DNA of 64,000 bases from Crocosphaera sp. UHCC 0190. GTDB lineage: Bacteria > Cyanobacteriota > Cyanobacteriia > Cyanobacteriales > Microcystaceae. Shown in pieces: positions 17,557 to 26,550 of this stretch (positions are counted from its first letter, which is position 1; each line of letters starts with the position of its first letter). The stretch is from contig NZ_JAYGHP010000005.1 of the NCBI RefSeq assembly GCF_034932065.1, positions 1 to 64,000 on the forward strand, given 5' to 3'. The position numbers and the translations under genes were made by a program. The notes under the pieces are model-generated. The model searched no databases, was not told where the DNA came from, and worked only from the letters and a program-made list of their open reading frames with translations.

Positions 17557-18513
17557 CTAGGAACTAACTTCAACTAAAACCTTTAAAACACCCCGACGTT
17601 GAGCATAATCAAATGCTTTTAAACCCTCTCTTAAAGGATAACGAGCTTGAATTAAAGATTCAACATCAACCTGGTTATTGGCTAATAATTCCAAGGCAGG
17701 AAGAAAAGGGCCACAACGAGAACCCATAACCGTAATTTCATCGACGACTAAAGCAGAAGCATCTAGGGTTAATTTTCCGGCGTAGGTACTCTTTAAAACT
17801 AAAATACCACGAGGATATAAAGAACGACGGGCAATCTCAAATCCTGCGGGGTTTCCTGTACATTCTACGGCAATATCAAAACTTCTTTCTCTTATCTCAT
17901 TTTCTAACCCTATTTTAATGCCTCTAGCCGCTAAATTAGCTAATTTTTCCGAGTGACGGCCAATCACCAATAAATCACATCCTGTTAAGGCTAAAGTTTG
18001 GGCGACTAATTGTCCTAATTTACCATCTCCTACCACTAAAACCCGTTGATTTTCTCCTATTTTTATCTGTTGTTGTATTTCTAATGCTGCTGCTAAAGGT
18101 TCGGTAAAAGTTGCTAGATCTGTACTCACATTATCAGGCACTTTATGTAAATTTTTAACAGGTAATGTAAGATAGTCAGCAAAGGCACCGTTACGATTAA
18201 CAATCCCTAAAACGGTACGGTTTTCGCAATGGGTAGGGGAATCATTACGACAGAAACGACATTCCCCACAAACGGCGTTAATTTCACCGACAACCCGTTG
18301 ATTCATTAAATGTTCTGGCCCCTGTTCAACAATACCGACAAATTCATGGCCAAGAATACCTTGATAGGGATAATAACCCCGTAATAATTCTAAATCTGTA
18401 TTACAAACCCCTGCTTGAAGAACCCTGACTAAAGCTTCATTATTAGATGGTTTAGGAATAGGAATATCAGTTTTTAATTGTAATTGATTGTTTTCTAACC
18501 AGAGTCCTTTCAT
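17557..18513 (-). CDS. Zinc-dependent medium-chain dehydrogenase
   Basis: 318 residues. Catalytic zinc ligands are visible: Cys37 in AGVCNTDLE and GHEFVG at about 55. The structural zinc loop CGECRFCRNDSPTHC is complete. The cofactor fold contains VLVVGDGKLGQLVAQ. It should oxidise an alcohol or polyol, or reduce the matching carbonyl, with NAD(P)H. It is shorter than typical alcohol dehydrogenases and the substrate cannot be named. It is followed closely by the secreted protein gene. Confidence 0.85.
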   Translation of the reverse strand: MKGLWLENNQLQLKTDIPIPKPSNNEALVRVLQAGVCNTDLELLRGYYPYQGILGHEFVGIVEQGPEHLMNQRVVGEINAVCGECRFCRNDSPTHCENRTVLGIVNRNGAFADYLTLPVKNLHKVPDNVSTDLATFTEPLAAALEIQQQIKIGENQRVLVVGDGKLGQLVAQTLALTGCDLLVIGRHSEKLANLAARGIKIGLENEIRERSFDIAVECTGNPAGFEIARRSLYPRGILVLKSTYAGKLTLDASALVVDEITVMGSRCGPFLPALELLANNQVDVESLIQARYPLREGLKAFDYAQRRGVLKVLVEVSS

Positions 18514-18538
18514 GGGTTTAATTTTGACTTCAAATAAA

Positions 18539-19102
18539 TTATTCTAATAACCAGTTTAACAAATCTTGAATCGTTAACTTTAGTTCACTGGTAAATGAGG
18601 GAACAGTTAAAAGATTTTCGGATTGATCAAATACTAATACTTCCTGTTTAGGGTGATAAATAAAAACGGTTTGCTCTTTGGGATCAATTAACCATCCCAT
18701 TTGAGTCCCATACTGGAGACAATGGAGAATATTTTTGATAACTTTAGTTTGATTTTGTTCGGGGGATAAAATTTCAATTGTCCAGTCTGGAGGGAAAAGA
18801 AATATATTAGCAACTTCTCCATTCTCATCGCGGGGAATTCTTTCCCAAGTGAAAATAGAAACATCAGGAACAATTGATCTGCCTCCAAAGGTACAACGTA
18901 ACTCAGGAAAGGCACGAGCTATTTTTTTAGGTTTGAGAACATTATTAATCGCTGATACAAGTTCGCTTTGAATAATACTATGTTTTCCTTGTGGCATAGG
19001 TTTCTGAATAATTTTACCCTTAATATATTCACTAGCTGGCTTAGTTTCTGGTTGTTGTAGAAACTCCTCTAAAGTGAGAGTTTTTGCGGGAGTTTGTATC
19101 AT
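18539..19102 (-). CDS. Uma2 family (DUF820) putative endonuclease
   Basis: 187 residues. It starts with TLTLEEFLQQPETKPASEYIKGKI, the usual Uma2 entry. The PD-(D/E)xK-like core has VPDVSIF and WTIEILSPEQNQTKV. These proteins are multiplied in cyanobacteria and are predicted nucleases of unknown role, with little experimental support. Next to the dehydrogenase gene with 25 bases between. Confidence 0.85.
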   Translation of the reverse strand: MIQTPAKTLTLEEFLQQPETKPASEYIKGKIIQKPMPQGKHSIIQSELVSAINNVLKPKKIARAFPELRCTFGGRSIVPDVSIFTWERIPRDENGEVANIFLFPPDWTIEILSPEQNQTKVIKNILHCLQYGTQMGWLIDPKEQTVFIYHPKQEVLVFDQSENLLTVPSFTSELKLTIQDLLNWLLE

Positions 19103-19139
19103 GATTAATTACCTTTTAACATAAATTAATTGGTTGATT

Positions 19140-19586
19140 TTAAAACTCATCGCGGATACGTTCACGAGTTTCCATTAATAATTTTCCTAGTTTATTTTTG
19201 CCCTTACCATCTCCACCATCTCCCCAATAAATATCATTTCTTGTATGCTCAATTAGTTCAGCATTTCCCGTTTCTAGTAACTTCTTGGTTAGCTCAGGAT
19301 GTTGAGTGAATTTAGCATAAAGAGCTTCTTCCATGATATTATCTTTGATGAGTTCCCAATCAGAACGTAAGGGTTTATGGCGATCGCGTCCTAACTGTGC
19401 TGCTTTTCTTGGTTCTTTTGCTTGACGTATTTGTTCTTCATAAATCGTTCCTGCAAACTTTTGAGCTTGAAAATAATGTTCTGAAGTTGGCCAGATTTTA
19501 TCTTTTAAATATATTGGATAGAGAGCAAAATTTGAAAAGAATCCATAGGACTTGTCTTGGTGATAAAATCTGATGGGTTTAGTCAT
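19140..19586 (-). CDS. NADAR family protein (YbiA-like N-glycosidase)
   Basis: 148 residues, full single-domain NADAR. Conserved parts are FFSNFALYPI, WPTSEHYFQAQKF (Glu36 is the likely catalytic residue), RHKPLRSDWELIKDNIM and YWGDGGDGKGKNKLGKLLM. Members hydrolyse N-glycosidic bonds: YbiA acts on early riboflavin intermediates, and other NADARs have been reported to remove ADP-ribose from guanine. It lies 5 bases downstream of an unknown gene and is very likely co-transcribed with it. Confidence 0.9.
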   Translation of the reverse strand: MTKPIRFYHQDKSYGFFSNFALYPIYLKDKIWPTSEHYFQAQKFAGTIYEEQIRQAKEPRKAAQLGRDRHKPLRSDWELIKDNIMEEALYAKFTQHPELTKKLLETGNAELIEHTRNDIYWGDGGDGKGKNKLGKLLMETRERIRDEF

Positions 19587-19591
19587 TAATT

Positions 19592-20020
19592 TTACCTAAC
19601 CTGAGAGCGATTTAATCTTTGTTTAATCCAATTAATACAATCATCAGGGTTGAAAAATAAGGTTGGTGCTGCAATATTTCTTAATTCATTGGAAGGATAA
19701 TGGTCATAAAAACATTTGTTTCCTTCTTGATGAATAATAATCAGATGATTCTGATAAGTATAACGTTGCTCAAAATAGTTATCGTCTTTTAAGTTTTGAC
19801 TACACTTGTTAAGATGTTGTTGAGCAATTTCTACAATACCACTCAAATTATTAGCGCAAAGTCCCGATGGGTTTTTCGCTTTATGAAATTCATCTTCATA
19901 ACCTTCTGCTGCTAATAAAGCATAGGAATAAATAAACTCTCCCCCAACTCTAGTAAACAGAAAAGGAATGATTAAATATCCTTGATAAGTTATCGATTTT
20001 TCATATAAAAAACGATTCAT
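19592..20020 (-). CDS. Unknown protein encoded directly upstream of NADAR
   Basis: 142 residues from the ATG at 20020. I do not recognise it. The chain seems to contain two related halves: SITYQGYLIIPFLF near the start and RYTYQNHLIIIHQE near residue 88, each followed by an aromatic strand. This suggests an internal duplication of a small sheet domain. No signal peptide or membrane segment. Its tight spacing (5 bases) to the NADAR gene suggests a shared function. Confidence 0.6.
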   Translation of the reverse strand: MNRFLYEKSITYQGYLIIPFLFTRVGGEFIYSYALLAAEGYEDEFHKAKNPSGLCANNLSGIVEIAQQHLNKCSQNLKDDNYFEQRYTYQNHLIIIHQEGNKCFYDHYPSNELRNIAAPTLFFNPDDCINWIKQRLNRSQVR

Positions 20021-20239
20021 AATTATCAAAAACTCACGATAAGGGTTGATCGGTGAATAAGCAAATATTATGACAGATTATGACAAATTAGGCAAACACT
20101 TATAGCATTTGCAATACAGTCGTGACAGGGAGTTGCTTAAGTGACACTGTTATCAGCATATCAAGATTTGTACCCTAATTCTAGGGATTGACAAAATTGC
20201 TTTAGTTATGGGGATCAATGAGCTAAGAGGATTATAACC

Positions 20240-22003
20240 CTAAAACTCCCCAATAATTTTAAAGTCATCAAATTTAATGACTTCTGAATTCCCTTGACGA
20301 GTATCAAAGCGATAACTACTAATGGTTCCCTTTTCTGTATCTAAAATACTAAATATAGTTATATCATTACTGGCAATATAAGGTAAGGGATTATTATTTT
20401 TATCCTTTAAAGGATTAAGATTAGGAATAATTGGTTCGAGTCCATTGGGATTACCTGTTTCTCTATAATTATTGTTAGAATAATCAGGGGGTATAGGACG
20501 TTTATTTTCTCCTAAATGTGCGCCATAACTATTGCCAACGTTAGAAGATTCTAAGAAATTGATACCGCTAGGACTCAGAAAACGATTCCAAAGATGGGAA
20601 TGACCAAAGAAAACTAAGTTAACTTTTGCGGTTTCTAAAAGGGGCATTAAATCTCGAATAATATAATCATTTTCTTGAGGATATTTATAACGAACTGTTT
20701 CTATACTACCATTGTTATTATAATTAATATTAGGCATCGGATCAGTATAAGGGGGTACAATATTTCCCCCCAAGGTATGAACAGGATGATGAAACATGAC
20801 AATCTTATATTTTGCTTGTTTAAATTCTTGACTATTTAGTTCTTTTTCTAACCATTGATATTGAGAACTTCCTTTTTTAATGGGTTCAAATATATGTTGT
20901 CCATAACCCCAGTTTTCAGGGTTGTTTAAATCTTGTTGTGACTCTTTATATCTCCCTTTAACATTTGGTTCTAAACTCGGCGATCTCCAAATATTAGTAG
21001 CATATAAGACAACTAAACGAATATCACCAAATGTCACAGCATAATAGTTTTGATGGTTTCCATTATTTTTAGGGAAAGAAAAGATTTCTTGATAGGTTTC
21101 TGTATTAAAAGAATTATTCTTAATCCAGTTTTGCTTGATTTGACTATTGTTATTAGGATTGATTTTTGGGGCTTTTTCTAAATAAATTTTTTCTGCTACT
21201 TCAGAAGGTATCGCATCAACAAATTGTTGAGTTAATCTGGTATTTTCTGACAATCTTCCCATAACTTCATGATTACCAATGGTGGGAAATAAGGGCGCAT
21301 ATTGAATTAATTTACCCCCATAATAAATTGTTGTATTACCTTCTTTTTCTAGCTGATAATTTGCTTTTCCTTGAAGACAGGGAAAAAATGCCCCACCTCT
21401 TTGATCATCAAACCATTCCGAAGCACGATCAGCTATATTAACTAAATCTCCTGCAAAAAAGATGGCATCAACTTGACCAATTGTTTCTACAACTTTTTGT
21501 AAATTAGCTGCTACCATTGGCATTAATTGATGATCAGATGTCAAGAGTATTTTTAGAGATGTCCCAGGTTTAGGTAAGGAAGTTAAGGAGAAAATTGGAC
21601 TTTGAATAATGTTTTTTTTAGTAGCATTTTCTTCTACTACACTAATGACTTGATAAGGTGTTCTAACCCCTGATGTTAACCCGATAACTTCTCCTTCATG
21701 TCGCCAAATTTTTCTAGGAGTTGTTTGAGAATAGGATGGGGTGATTTTTGAACCTTCATCTTCTCTTGTACGACTTAATTTTGTTGTATGAGCAATAGCT
21801 ATTTTGTCTAAATTATCTCCATAAAAAATTTTATGGTCAACCCCAGGAAACTCAGTAAACCAAACAACTTTTACCGAGGTTTCTGTGGGGAATTGAAGAA
21901 AGGGATCGGTTAATAGGGAATAAGAGGATGATGAGGTGATAGAATAAGTTTTCATGATTAATAAAAGCGTAATGATAAACAGTGTACTAAAAATAATTTT
22001 CAT
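20240..22003 (-). CDS. Secreted/membrane-anchored metallophosphoesterase
   Basis: 587 residues from the ATG at 22003 (a TTG at 22012 is the alternative). An N-terminal hydrophobic helix (IIFSTLFIITLLLIM) serves as signal or anchor. A beta-rich N-terminal part as in purple acid phosphatases is followed by the calcineurin-type motifs LLTSDHQ, FFAGDLVN, IGNHEVM, MFHHPVH and FFGHSHLW. The two-metal site is therefore complete. It likely hydrolyses phosphate esters or nucleotides outside the cytoplasm. The chain has unusually many Asn residues in linkers. It is flanked by spacer on both sides and probably forms its own unit. Confidence 0.85.
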   Translation of the reverse strand: MKIIFSTLFIITLLLIMKTYSITSSSSYSLLTDPFLQFPTETSVKVVWFTEFPGVDHKIFYGDNLDKIAIAHTTKLSRTREDEGSKITPSYSQTTPRKIWRHEGEVIGLTSGVRTPYQVISVVEENATKKNIIQSPIFSLTSLPKPGTSLKILLTSDHQLMPMVAANLQKVVETIGQVDAIFFAGDLVNIADRASEWFDDQRGGAFFPCLQGKANYQLEKEGNTTIYYGGKLIQYAPLFPTIGNHEVMGRLSENTRLTQQFVDAIPSEVAEKIYLEKAPKINPNNNSQIKQNWIKNNSFNTETYQEIFSFPKNNGNHQNYYAVTFGDIRLVVLYATNIWRSPSLEPNVKGRYKESQQDLNNPENWGYGQHIFEPIKKGSSQYQWLEKELNSQEFKQAKYKIVMFHHPVHTLGGNIVPPYTDPMPNINYNNNGSIETVRYKYPQENDYIIRDLMPLLETAKVNLVFFGHSHLWNRFLSPSGINFLESSNVGNSYGAHLGENKRPIPPDYSNNNYRETGNPNGLEPIIPNLNPLKDKNNNPLPYIASNDITIFSILDTEKGTISSYRFDTRQGNSEVIKFDDFKIIGEF

Positions 22004-22092
22004 TAAATTCAATCGGATTTTTTTATTTTTTTACATACTAAGTAACCCAAATTTATTATTAAGGTTTAACAGTAACCAATGGATAATTATAG

Positions 22093-22151
22093 TTTTAACA
22101 TTGTCAAATCCCTACAAACATTAACGGTAGGGACATAATAGTATTATGTCC
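22093..22151. repeat. About 60-bp repeat ending in a CATAATA palindrome, copy 1
   Basis: It matches copy 2 at 22941-23000: both contain a TTGTCAAATCC/GTGTTAAATCC-like segment, then TTAAC, then GGGACATAATA-N-TATTATGTCC. The palindromic part here is 22131-22151. The repeat follows the Uma2 gene and copy 2 follows dapF. Confidence 0.7.
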
Positions 22152-22165
22152 TGACCCCAACTAAT

Positions 22166-22891
22166 TTATAATTCATTAGGATCAATTCCTAAACTTCTTA
22201 GTCTTTCTTCTAGTAGTTTTGCTCTTTCTTTAGCTTCCAAGGCTTGTTGTTTAGCTTCTAAGGCTTGTTGTTGGGCTTCTACTGCCTTTTCTTCAGGGGT
22301 TAAATACCGTTTACCTTGTTGATCATACCAATATAACCATTCTCTTTCAATCCCTTGATAAATGCCAGTTTCTCTCCCAATTCCCAAGTTAATTTGAGAC
22401 AACCAAACGGGTTCTCCTGGCAATAATTCATATTCTTTATTGTTTAATTGATAGACTTCTAAACGGGGTTTACGTTTGCGTAATGGGTTATAAATTACAT
22501 AATATAGAACCCCCATTTTTGCATAATCTTCTTTCTTGTTGGTATATTCTGCCCGTCTGGTTTGAGATACCACTTCTAAGACCATAGTAGGAATAACTTG
22601 TTCATCCCACAATACATAGGATAACCGTAAATCCGAATCAATAATACGGGGAACTCCAATACTTAAAAAACCATCGGGAACAATCACATCAGTGGGTTGT
22701 TTCGGGTTGTAATATATTCCCATATCTACCCCAAAAAACCAATCCATTCTCTCCGACCAAATTAAGGCAAGAATATCTTTGAGGACATGGGGAATTAAGT
22801 CTTGTAGTTCGTTATCCACAGGTGTATCATCAGAGTCCGGTAAATCTTCAGCAGAAGGGAAACAATGGTTCGGATTGTAGTTTAATAGCAT
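22166..22891 (-). CDS. Uma2 family (DUF820) protein with coiled-coil tail
   Basis: 241 residues. The core has DGFLSIGVP, MVLEVVSQTRR and KKEDYAKMGVLYYVIYNP, the standard Uma2 nuclease-like pattern. The C-terminus carries heptad-like Ala/Gln/Glu repeats (EAQQQALEAKQQALEAKERAKLLEERLRSLG), a coiled coil seen in many cyanobacterial members. Biological role unknown. It is a second Uma2 gene about 3 kb from the first. Confidence 0.85.
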   Translation of the reverse strand: MLLNYNPNHCFPSAEDLPDSDDTPVDNELQDLIPHVLKDILALIWSERMDWFFGVDMGIYYNPKQPTDVIVPDGFLSIGVPRIIDSDLRLSYVLWDEQVIPTMVLEVVSQTRRAEYTNKKEDYAKMGVLYYVIYNPLRKRKPRLEVYQLNNKEYELLPGEPVWLSQINLGIGRETGIYQGIEREWLYWYDQQGKRYLTPEEKAVEAQQQALEAKQQALEAKERAKLLEERLRSLGIDPNEL

Positions 22892-22940
22892 CTTATCTTA
22901 ACTTACTTATGAATATTTCAGGGGCAATGGTTATTTATGG

Positions 22941-23000
22941 ATTGAACAGTGTTAAATCCATAAATAAATTAACTGTTGGGACATAATATTATTATGTCCC
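22941..23000. repeat. About 60-bp repeat ending in a CATAATA palindrome, copy 2
   Basis: Second copy of the element at 22093-22151. The palindrome is 22978-23000: GGGACATAATA, T, TATTATGTCCC (perfect 11-bp arms). It lies 15 bases after the dapF stop codon on the minus strand and could terminate that transcript. Confidence 0.75.
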
Positions 23001-23015
23001 AATTCCTGACAAAGA

Positions 23016-23852
23016 TTAATAATATTGACCCGTAAAAACAGCTTCTGCGGGGCCAGTCATATAGAGTCTTCCGTCAACCTCTGACCATTCAATGGTGAGA
23101 CATCCCCCAGGTAACTCAACGGTACAAAGGCGATCGCAATTTCCGGTTAAAACCCCTGCAACCACAGATGCACAGGCCCCCGTACCACAAGCGAGGGTAA
23201 TCCCGGCCCCCCGTTCCCAAACCCGCATTTTCAGATAATCAGGACGAACTACCTCAATAAACTCCGTATTTGTCCGTTCAGGAAACACAGGATGATGCTC
23301 AAACTTGGGGCCAATATTTTCTAAAGCAATACTAGCAACATTATCCACAAAGGTAATACAGTGAGGGTTTCCCATACTCACACAGGTAACTAACCAAGAC
23401 TTTCCGGCCACGTCTAAGGGTTGATTAACCACCTTATCATCAGGACTTCCCAGGGTGGTAGGAATTTCTTTGGCCAACAGATAGGGGGTTCCCATATCCA
23501 CTTTAACCTGTCCCTGAGCTTGTATTTCAGGGATCATGATACCCGCTAAAGTTTGAATGCGATAGGACTTTCCGATGAGTTCTTGACCTTCTAATTGAGC
23601 CAAAAAACGGGCTAAACAGCGAATTCCGTTACCACACATTTGCGGTTCCGACCCATCAGAATTAAAAATCCGCATGGTGTAATCACTATTTTGATCACCT
23701 GGGAGGGCAAAAATCACCCCATCGGCCCCAATCCCAAAATGGCGATCGCACATTTTAATAGCTTGTTCAGGAGAGATGAGGGGAGTTGAACTAGCGCGGT
23801 TGTCAATTAAAATAAAATCGTTACCCAATCCTTGATATTTAGTAAATTCCAT
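23016..23852 (-). CDS. dapF: Diaminopimelate epimerase
   Basis: 278 residues from the ATG at 23852, with AAGGA about 8 bases upstream. It converts LL- to meso-diaminopimelate in lysine and peptidoglycan synthesis. The two catalytic cysteines are in MCGNGIRC and [22 protein letters not shown] is the usual start. It is divergent from hfq, an arrangement common among cyanobacteria. Confidence 0.97.
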   Translation of the reverse strand: MEFTKYQGLGNDFILIDNRASSTPLISPEQAIKMCDRHFGIGADGVIFALPGDQNSDYTMRIFNSDGSEPQMCGNGIRCLARFLAQLEGQELIGKSYRIQTLAGIMIPEIQAQGQVKVDMGTPYLLAKEIPTTLGSPDDKVVNQPLDVAGKSWLVTCVSMGNPHCITFVDNVASIALENIGPKFEHHPVFPERTNTEFIEVVRPDYLKMRVWERGAGITLACGTGACASVVAGVLTGNCDRLCTVELPGGCLTIEWSEVDGRLYMTGPAEAVFTGQYY

Positions 23853-23960
23853 GATGATCAGTCCTTCCCTTGTCTTATAAACAATTATCAATCACCAGAG
23901 AAAGAAGGACAAGCGATCGCTGATAATTGGAAGAATAGTCAACATTTATTTTGAGCAATA

Positions 23961-24170
23961 ATGACCGAATTTGATACAGGGTTGCCCAGTGTGCGACAAG
24001 TGCAGAAATACATCAAAGATAAACAAAAAATAGCCATCAAGCTAACGACGGATGAGACGTTAGTGGGCAATGTTCTTTGGCAAGATTCTCAAAGTATTTG
24101 TCTGTCTGATGAGTCTCAACAACCGATTCTGATTTGGCGACAGGCATTGGTTTATATTAAACCCGCCTAA
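23961..24170 (+). CDS. hfq: Cyanobacterial Hfq-like Sm protein
   Basis: 69 residues. DTGLPSVRQVQKYIKDKQKIAIKLTTDETLVGNVLWQD matches the divergent cyanobacterial Hfq (Synechocystis ssr3341). These proteins form hexamers but, as reported, interact with the type IV pilus ATPase PilB1 and affect motility, with weak RNA binding. Next to dapF, as in other cyanobacteria. It lies 91 bases upstream of comFB, with which it may be functionally linked. Confidence 0.9.
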   Translation: MTEFDTGLPSVRQVQKYIKDKQKIAIKLTTDETLVGNVLWQDSQSICLSDESQQPILIWRQALVYIKPA

Positions 24171-24261
24171 TCAATTTCTTTCAATTTGCAACTTTTATCC
24201 CCAAAATGGGCAACCTGAAATTACCAACCAGACTGCTCGATTCAAGACAATATTAGACCTT

Positions 24262-24783
24262 ATGAGCATTCAAAACATTATCGACCAAGCCCTCAAAGAT
24301 GGCTTTTTAACGCCAAACATGGAAGAAGAAGTCGGAAGGATTTGTGAATCAGCCGCAGAACTTCCTATAGATGAGTATATGGCGTTAGATCAACTCATGG
24401 GAGCATTATTGACAGGGGAAGTCAAAGCCGTGCCACGAAAACAGTTTATCAACCTCATGGAAGAATTGGTACTGAGTGAAGCGATTAATCGTATTGCTGC
24501 GCTAGAGTCAAAAGAACCTTGTCAGTTAGACGTGGGAGATATTGCTGCTTATGCTCTTAATCGCTTACCCCCTCTCTATGCGACTACCCAGGAAGGGGCA
24601 GAATACCAACGTCAGCGGGCAAAAGAAGAACTACAAACCTTGATTGCTCAACAGGTAGAAGAAGGGATTCAACGCTATGTAGCTTGTCCCACGGTACCTG
24701 GCAGAAATCCCCTGGAAAAAACCCAACGCAATGACATTTTTGAGAAAATGACCGATCTGCTCAAATCCCTGGCCCCTGATTGA
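24262..24783 (+). CDS. comFB: ComFB-family protein (c-di-GMP receptor type)
   Basis: 173 residues. The ComFB domain occupies about 65-140, with AAYALNRLPPLYATTQEGAEYQRQRAKEELQT. Relatives in cyanobacteria (Slr1970/CdgR) bind c-di-GMP and influence competence, pilus function or cell size. A N-terminal extension of about 60 residues is predicted helical. It comes immediately before the sigG reading frame. Confidence 0.85.
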   Translation: MSIQNIIDQALKDGFLTPNMEEEVGRICESAAELPIDEYMALDQLMGALLTGEVKAVPRKQFINLMEELVLSEAINRIAALESKEPCQLDVGDIAAYALNRLPPLYATTQEGAEYQRQRAKEELQTLIAQQVEEGIQRYVACPTVPGRNPLEKTQRNDIFEKMTDLLKSLAPD

Positions 24784-24875
24784 ACGCCTACAAAAATGAG
24801 CCACTGGGGAACCTTATTTTTACCGATGCGTCAAGAGATGATAACGTGAGGAGTAATTATGCGTTGGGTAAGCTC

Positions 24876-25529
24876 ATGAGTCAAGCAATTTCTGCACCTG
24901 GATTATTAGGCCAATGGCAACAGTCTCAGTCCAAGGTGTCCCCAGAAAAACTCTCAAATTATGATTTGATTCTCCGGTGTCAGGAAGGCTCTCAGCCAGA
25001 ACGTGGGGCATTTTCTGAACTATTGCACCGCTATCAGTCCCATGTAGATCGGATTCTCTACCATCTCGCCCCTGATTGGCAAGATCGGGCTGATCTCGCT
25101 CAAGAAGTTTGGATTCGTGTTTACCGCAACATTAAGCGTCTCAATGAACCGATGAAATTTCGGGGTTGGTTGAGTCGCATTGCTACTAACTTGTTTTATG
25201 ATGAATTGCGTAAGCGCAAGCGCGTAAGTCATCCCATCTCCCTAGACGCGCCTCGGCGGGTCGAAGATGGAGAAATTGAATGGGATATTGTGTCTGATTA
25301 TCCAAGTCCTGATGATAATCTCACCACCCGCGAATTTTATGACCGTTTGCAGGTAGCGATCGCTGATTTACCAGAAGCTTTCCGTACTACCATTGTCCTG
25401 AGAGAAATTGAAGGCCTCGCTTACGAAGAAATCGCGGAAATGACGGGAGTTTCTTTAGGAACTGTTAAATCTCGCATTGCTAGAGCTAGAGCTAAATTAC
25501 AATCAGTTCTACAACAATATCTCGACTAA
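24876..25529 (+). CDS. sigG: ECF-type sigma factor SigG
   Basis: 217 residues from the ATG at 24876. An in-frame reading from 24780 would overlap comFB by 4 bases and adds an unlikely N-terminus; a GTG at 24846 is another option. Region 2 is FSELLHRYQSHVDRILYHLAPDWQDRADLAQEVWIRVYRNI with GWLSRIATNLFYDELRKRKR; region 4 is the helix-turn-helix LAYEEIAEMTGVSLGTVKSRIARARAKL. It matches Synechocystis SigG, which is essential there. The next gene encodes its probable anti-sigma factor. Confidence 0.92.
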   Translation: MSQAISAPGLLGQWQQSQSKVSPEKLSNYDLILRCQEGSQPERGAFSELLHRYQSHVDRILYHLAPDWQDRADLAQEVWIRVYRNIKRLNEPMKFRGWLSRIATNLFYDELRKRKRVSHPISLDAPRRVEDGEIEWDIVSDYPSPDDNLTTREFYDRLQVAIADLPEAFRTTIVLREIEGLAYEEIAEMTGVSLGTVKSRIARARAKLQSVLQQYLD

Positions 25530-25551
25530 TTGGGATTATAGTCATCCCAAT
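25529..25551. terminator. Hairpin between sigG and its anti-sigma gene
   Basis: Arms ATTGGGAT / ATCCCAAT (8 bp, loop of 7) beginning at the sigG stop codon. There is no T run, so it could slow decay or partially terminate before the anti-sigma gene, adjusting the ratio of the two proteins. Inference. Confidence 0.4.
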
Positions 25552-25644
25552 CATCATTTGTGAGGGGTGTCATGACATTGCTATTATTTAGCATCCGTCT
25601 CCGCAGCCAAGTGTCTTGGTTTAGCTTCTAGGAGAGGTTAATTC

Positions 25645-26130
25645 ATGATGTCTGATTTTCAACAAGAGAAAGGGCCCGAGGCCATTGATTCAAGGGATAT
25701 GGATAATCAGTTTGAGCGTTTTGAGTTGTTAAGTGCCTATCTGGATGGGGAAGTGACAGCAACAGAACGCAAACAAGTCCAGCAATGGCTTGACACTGAT
25801 CCTCAGTTTCATCACCTATATAAGCAGTTGTTGCGTCTTCAGCGAGAAATACCAACCGCCCCTGTCCCCCATAGTCCTGTAACTGCTGAGCAGTTGTCTG
25901 AGCGCGTTTTTGATGCCGTTGATGATCAACAGCGTAGCAGACGAGGGGTATTGGTTGGCGGGTTAGCGATCGCCGCTATTGTGGTGGGTGCGGTGTCTCA
26001 TTTGGGGTTACGAGATGGTTTCTTGTCTCCTCGTTATGCTGAAAATTTAACCAACCCTCAAGGAGAAGGGGAAGCTTTGACGATTGCCCTCAATCGTCCG
26101 GTGGTTGATATTCCTCCCACGGTTCCCTAG
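25645..26130 (+). CDS. Anti-sigma factor for SigG (membrane-anchored)
   Basis: 161 residues. A good AGGAGAGG lies 7 bases before the ATG. The N-terminal FERFELLSAYLDGEVTATERKQVQQWL is the anti-sigma (ASD-like) helix pair; it lacks the zinc-binding Cys/His of ZAS domains. One transmembrane segment, GVLVGGLAIAAIVVGAVSHLGL, lies around residue 102-123. The order sigG-anti-sigma follows the Synechocystis slr1545-slr1546 pair. It likely holds SigG at the membrane until a stress signal. Confidence 0.85.
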   Translation: MMSDFQQEKGPEAIDSRDMDNQFERFELLSAYLDGEVTATERKQVQQWLDTDPQFHHLYKQLLRLQREIPTAPVPHSPVTAEQLSERVFDAVDDQQRSRRGVLVGGLAIAAIVVGAVSHLGLRDGFLSPRYAENLTNPQGEGEALTIALNRPVVDIPPTVP

Positions 26131-26533
26131 GGTTGTCTTTGTCTGTCCACCATCCTGATTTAAGAAAAGTTCCACGAAATTTTTGAATGTTTTCAGGGGT
26201 CATCAGGTAGCCCCAAGCTTCCCCTAATGGCTCTCCTGTAACATTATAAATTGGCAGTTTTTGTCTTATGTATTGGTTATCTTGCGGCGATCGCTGAGGC
26301 TCATAGTCTTCTAACTTATCTAACTTTTTTAAGGCCATTTCCTCGGCAAAAGTCAATAAATAACCTTTGACCTTACTGTCTCCTGACATCATAGCCGGAT
26401 ACCCCAAATTAAGGTGATAGAGATAGCCATAGGTGTAAGCGCGACAGGTTTTAATGACTTGGCCTTCGCAATAAATAGGATAATTTCGTTCCCCTGGTTT
26501 TAGGGTTCCGTAAACAAAAACTTTCAAGATCAT
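26090..26533 (-). CDS. Gamma-glutamylcyclotransferase (AIG2-like) family protein
   Basis: 147 residues. VFVYGTLKPGERNYP is the substrate-loop signature and LGYPAM and KLEDYEP follow, as in the GGCT fold. These enzymes cyclise gamma-glutamyl dipeptides to oxoproline or remove similar groups; specificity is unknown. Its 3' end overlaps the anti-sigma gene by 41 bases in the opposite direction. Convergent overlap of that size is unusual but both proteins look complete. Confidence 0.8.
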   Translation of the reverse strand: MILKVFVYGTLKPGERNYPIYCEGQVIKTCRAYTYGYLYHLNLGYPAMMSGDSKVKGYLLTFAEEMALKKLDKLEDYEPQRSPQDNQYIRQKLPIYNVTGEPLGEAWGYLMTPENIQKFRGTFLKSGWWTDKDNPREPWEEYQPPDD

Positions 26534-26550
26534 TTTAGAGAAAACAGCTT

